Positions 5,956 to 6,579 of a stretch of 6,579 bases of DNA are shown piece after piece. Position 1 is the stretch's first letter. Every line of letters starts with the position of its first letter. The translations under genes were made by a program, and so were the position numbers. Source of the DNA: Lentisphaeria bacterium UBA1776 (GTDB lineage Bacteria > Verrucomicrobiota > Lentisphaeria > Victivallales > Victivallaceae); contig DCGO01000036.1 in assembly GCA_002314605.1 (NCBI GenBank), positions 1-6,579 of the forward strand. The letters run 5' to 3'. The notes beneath the pieces are model-generated. The model searched no databases. It was not told the origin of the DNA and was given only the letters and a program-made list of their open reading frames with translations.

Positions 5956-6579
5956 ATGAATCAATGGATCACATGGCTGGAAGAGGCGTCCGTCCTGCTT
6001 CCGTTTGCGGGAGGACTGGCGGCATTCTGCTTTCCCATGCGGGAGAAGCTGACTTCCCGGACCGGGGCGGCGGCGTGCGCCCTGGGGAGTTTCCTTTTTG
6101 CGGCGGATGCACTGCTGACGCTGAAGAATGATCCGGTGAACGCCCTCTTCATGCTGGCGGTGGGGCTGGTCGGGCTGGCGGCCTCTTTTCACGCCCCTGC
6201 CTATCTTGAGGGCCACGCCAAAGAGAAGACCGGCGTCTTCTGGATGCTCTTCGGCGTAACATTGAGCGCCATGATGATGGTGACGAGGCTGGAGAATTTC
6301 ATCCTTTTCCTGATCGCATGGGAAGTGATGGGACTGGCCAGTCTGGGTCTGGTGGCCTTTGAATACGAGGTCCGTTCCGTGGGCCGGGCGGCATGGATCT
6401 ACGCTCTCTCCTGCGAGGCGGGAGGGATGCTCCTCATGCTCTTTTACCGTCTTCTGCCGGAAGCGTCTCCGGCGGTGTCTTTTGCCGTTGCTCTTCTGGG
6501 ATTCGGACTGAAGGCGGGACTCCCCTTCCTCCACGTCTGGCTCCCGGATGCCCACCCGGCGGCCCCGGCTCCCGTGTCG
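5956..6579 (+). CDS. Proton-translocating membrane subunit, NuoL/M/N-Mrp superfamily, most like hydrogenase-4 subunit B (HyfB/HycC); 3' end beyond window
   Basis: The first 208 residues of a polytopic inner-membrane protein of the proton-conducting antiporter-like family, which couples redox modules (complex I, group 4 membrane-bound hydrogenases) or Mrp antiporters to ion transport. Hydrophobic segments lie at about 10-28, 38-54, 61-80, 94-109, 113-135, 146-164 and 173-187. The segment WEVMGLASLGLVAFE (122-136) carries the family glutamate of TM5 at E123. The segment FGLKAGLPFLHVWLPDAH (183-200) carries the TM7 lysine at K186 and the hallmark LHxWLPDAHPAAP. The AYLEGH stretch (82-87), a directly following FW segment and the WE-M-LAS-V-FE pattern favour HyfB/HycC-type over NuoL or NuoM, though a complex I or Mrp subunit cannot be excluded. 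The start follows a GGGGG about 12 nt upstream, a slightly long spacing. The gene diverges from the minus-strand genes and is probably first in an energy-metabolism operon continuing to the right. Confidence 0.88.
   Translation, partial: MNQWITWLEEASVLLPFAGGLAAFCFPMREKLTSRTGAAACALGSFLFAADALLTLKNDPVNALFMLAVGLVGLAASFHAPAYLEGHAKEKTGVFWMLFGVTLSAMMMVTRLENFILFLIAWEVMGLASLGLVAFEYEVRSVGRAAWIYALSCEAGGMLLMLFYRLLPEASPAVSFAVALLGFGLKAGLPFLHVWLPDAHPAAPAPVS

Noticed and set aside
5808..6131. 107-codon plus-strand open frame starting at 5808
   Set aside because: It runs through the promoter region and then overlaps the membrane-subunit gene in another frame, with no family signature.
5899..6555. 218-codon minus-strand open frame
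   Set aside because: Antisense to the membrane-subunit gene; low-complexity Gln/His/Arg-rich translation.

Overview
The window holds four protein-coding genes: three on the minus strand that read leftwards, and one on the plus strand that diverges from them at the right end. No rRNA, tRNA, CRISPR array, transposase or integrase is visible. The gene types suggest an anaerobic gut or sediment bacterium of the Lentisphaerota/Victivallales (PVC) kind. They are a very long extracellular-type protein with Ig-like modules, a four-helix-bundle 'suffix' gene with Ser-Asp-Pro-type nonamer repeats, and a group-4-hydrogenase-like membrane subunit. This placement comes from memory of similar genes, not from a marker, and is low confidence.

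Layout. Positions 1-4959 (minus) are one uninterrupted reading frame of 1653 codons, starting at 4959 and running off the left edge. It encodes a giant modular protein: Ig-like modules at the N-terminus, a beta-solenoid-like centre, and further Ig-like modules up to the edge. Positions 4994-5452 (minus) encode a four-helix-bundle suffix-domain protein whose fourth helix appears to be missing. Positions 5449-5766 (minus) encode an unrecognised 105-residue protein that overlaps the four-helix gene by an ATGA. A good sigma-70-type promoter lies at 5800-5827 (minus), just upstream of the 105-residue gene. Positions 5767-5955 are an AT-rich divergent intergenic region. Positions 5956-6579 (plus) encode the first 208 residues of a proton-translocating membrane subunit of the NuoL/M/N-MrpA/D-HyfB superfamily, cut by the right edge.

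How the parts relate. The three minus-strand genes could form one transcription unit, since the spacings are a 4-nt overlap and then 34 nt. The giant gene also has a weak promoter candidate of its own. The most unusual feature is the four-helix gene. Its conserved core lies between two arrays of the same 9-bp unit (consensus GTCNGACNG on the plus strand) in the same orientation, and homology to the family stops where the downstream array begins. The membrane subunit belongs to energy metabolism and has no evident functional link to the minus-strand genes.
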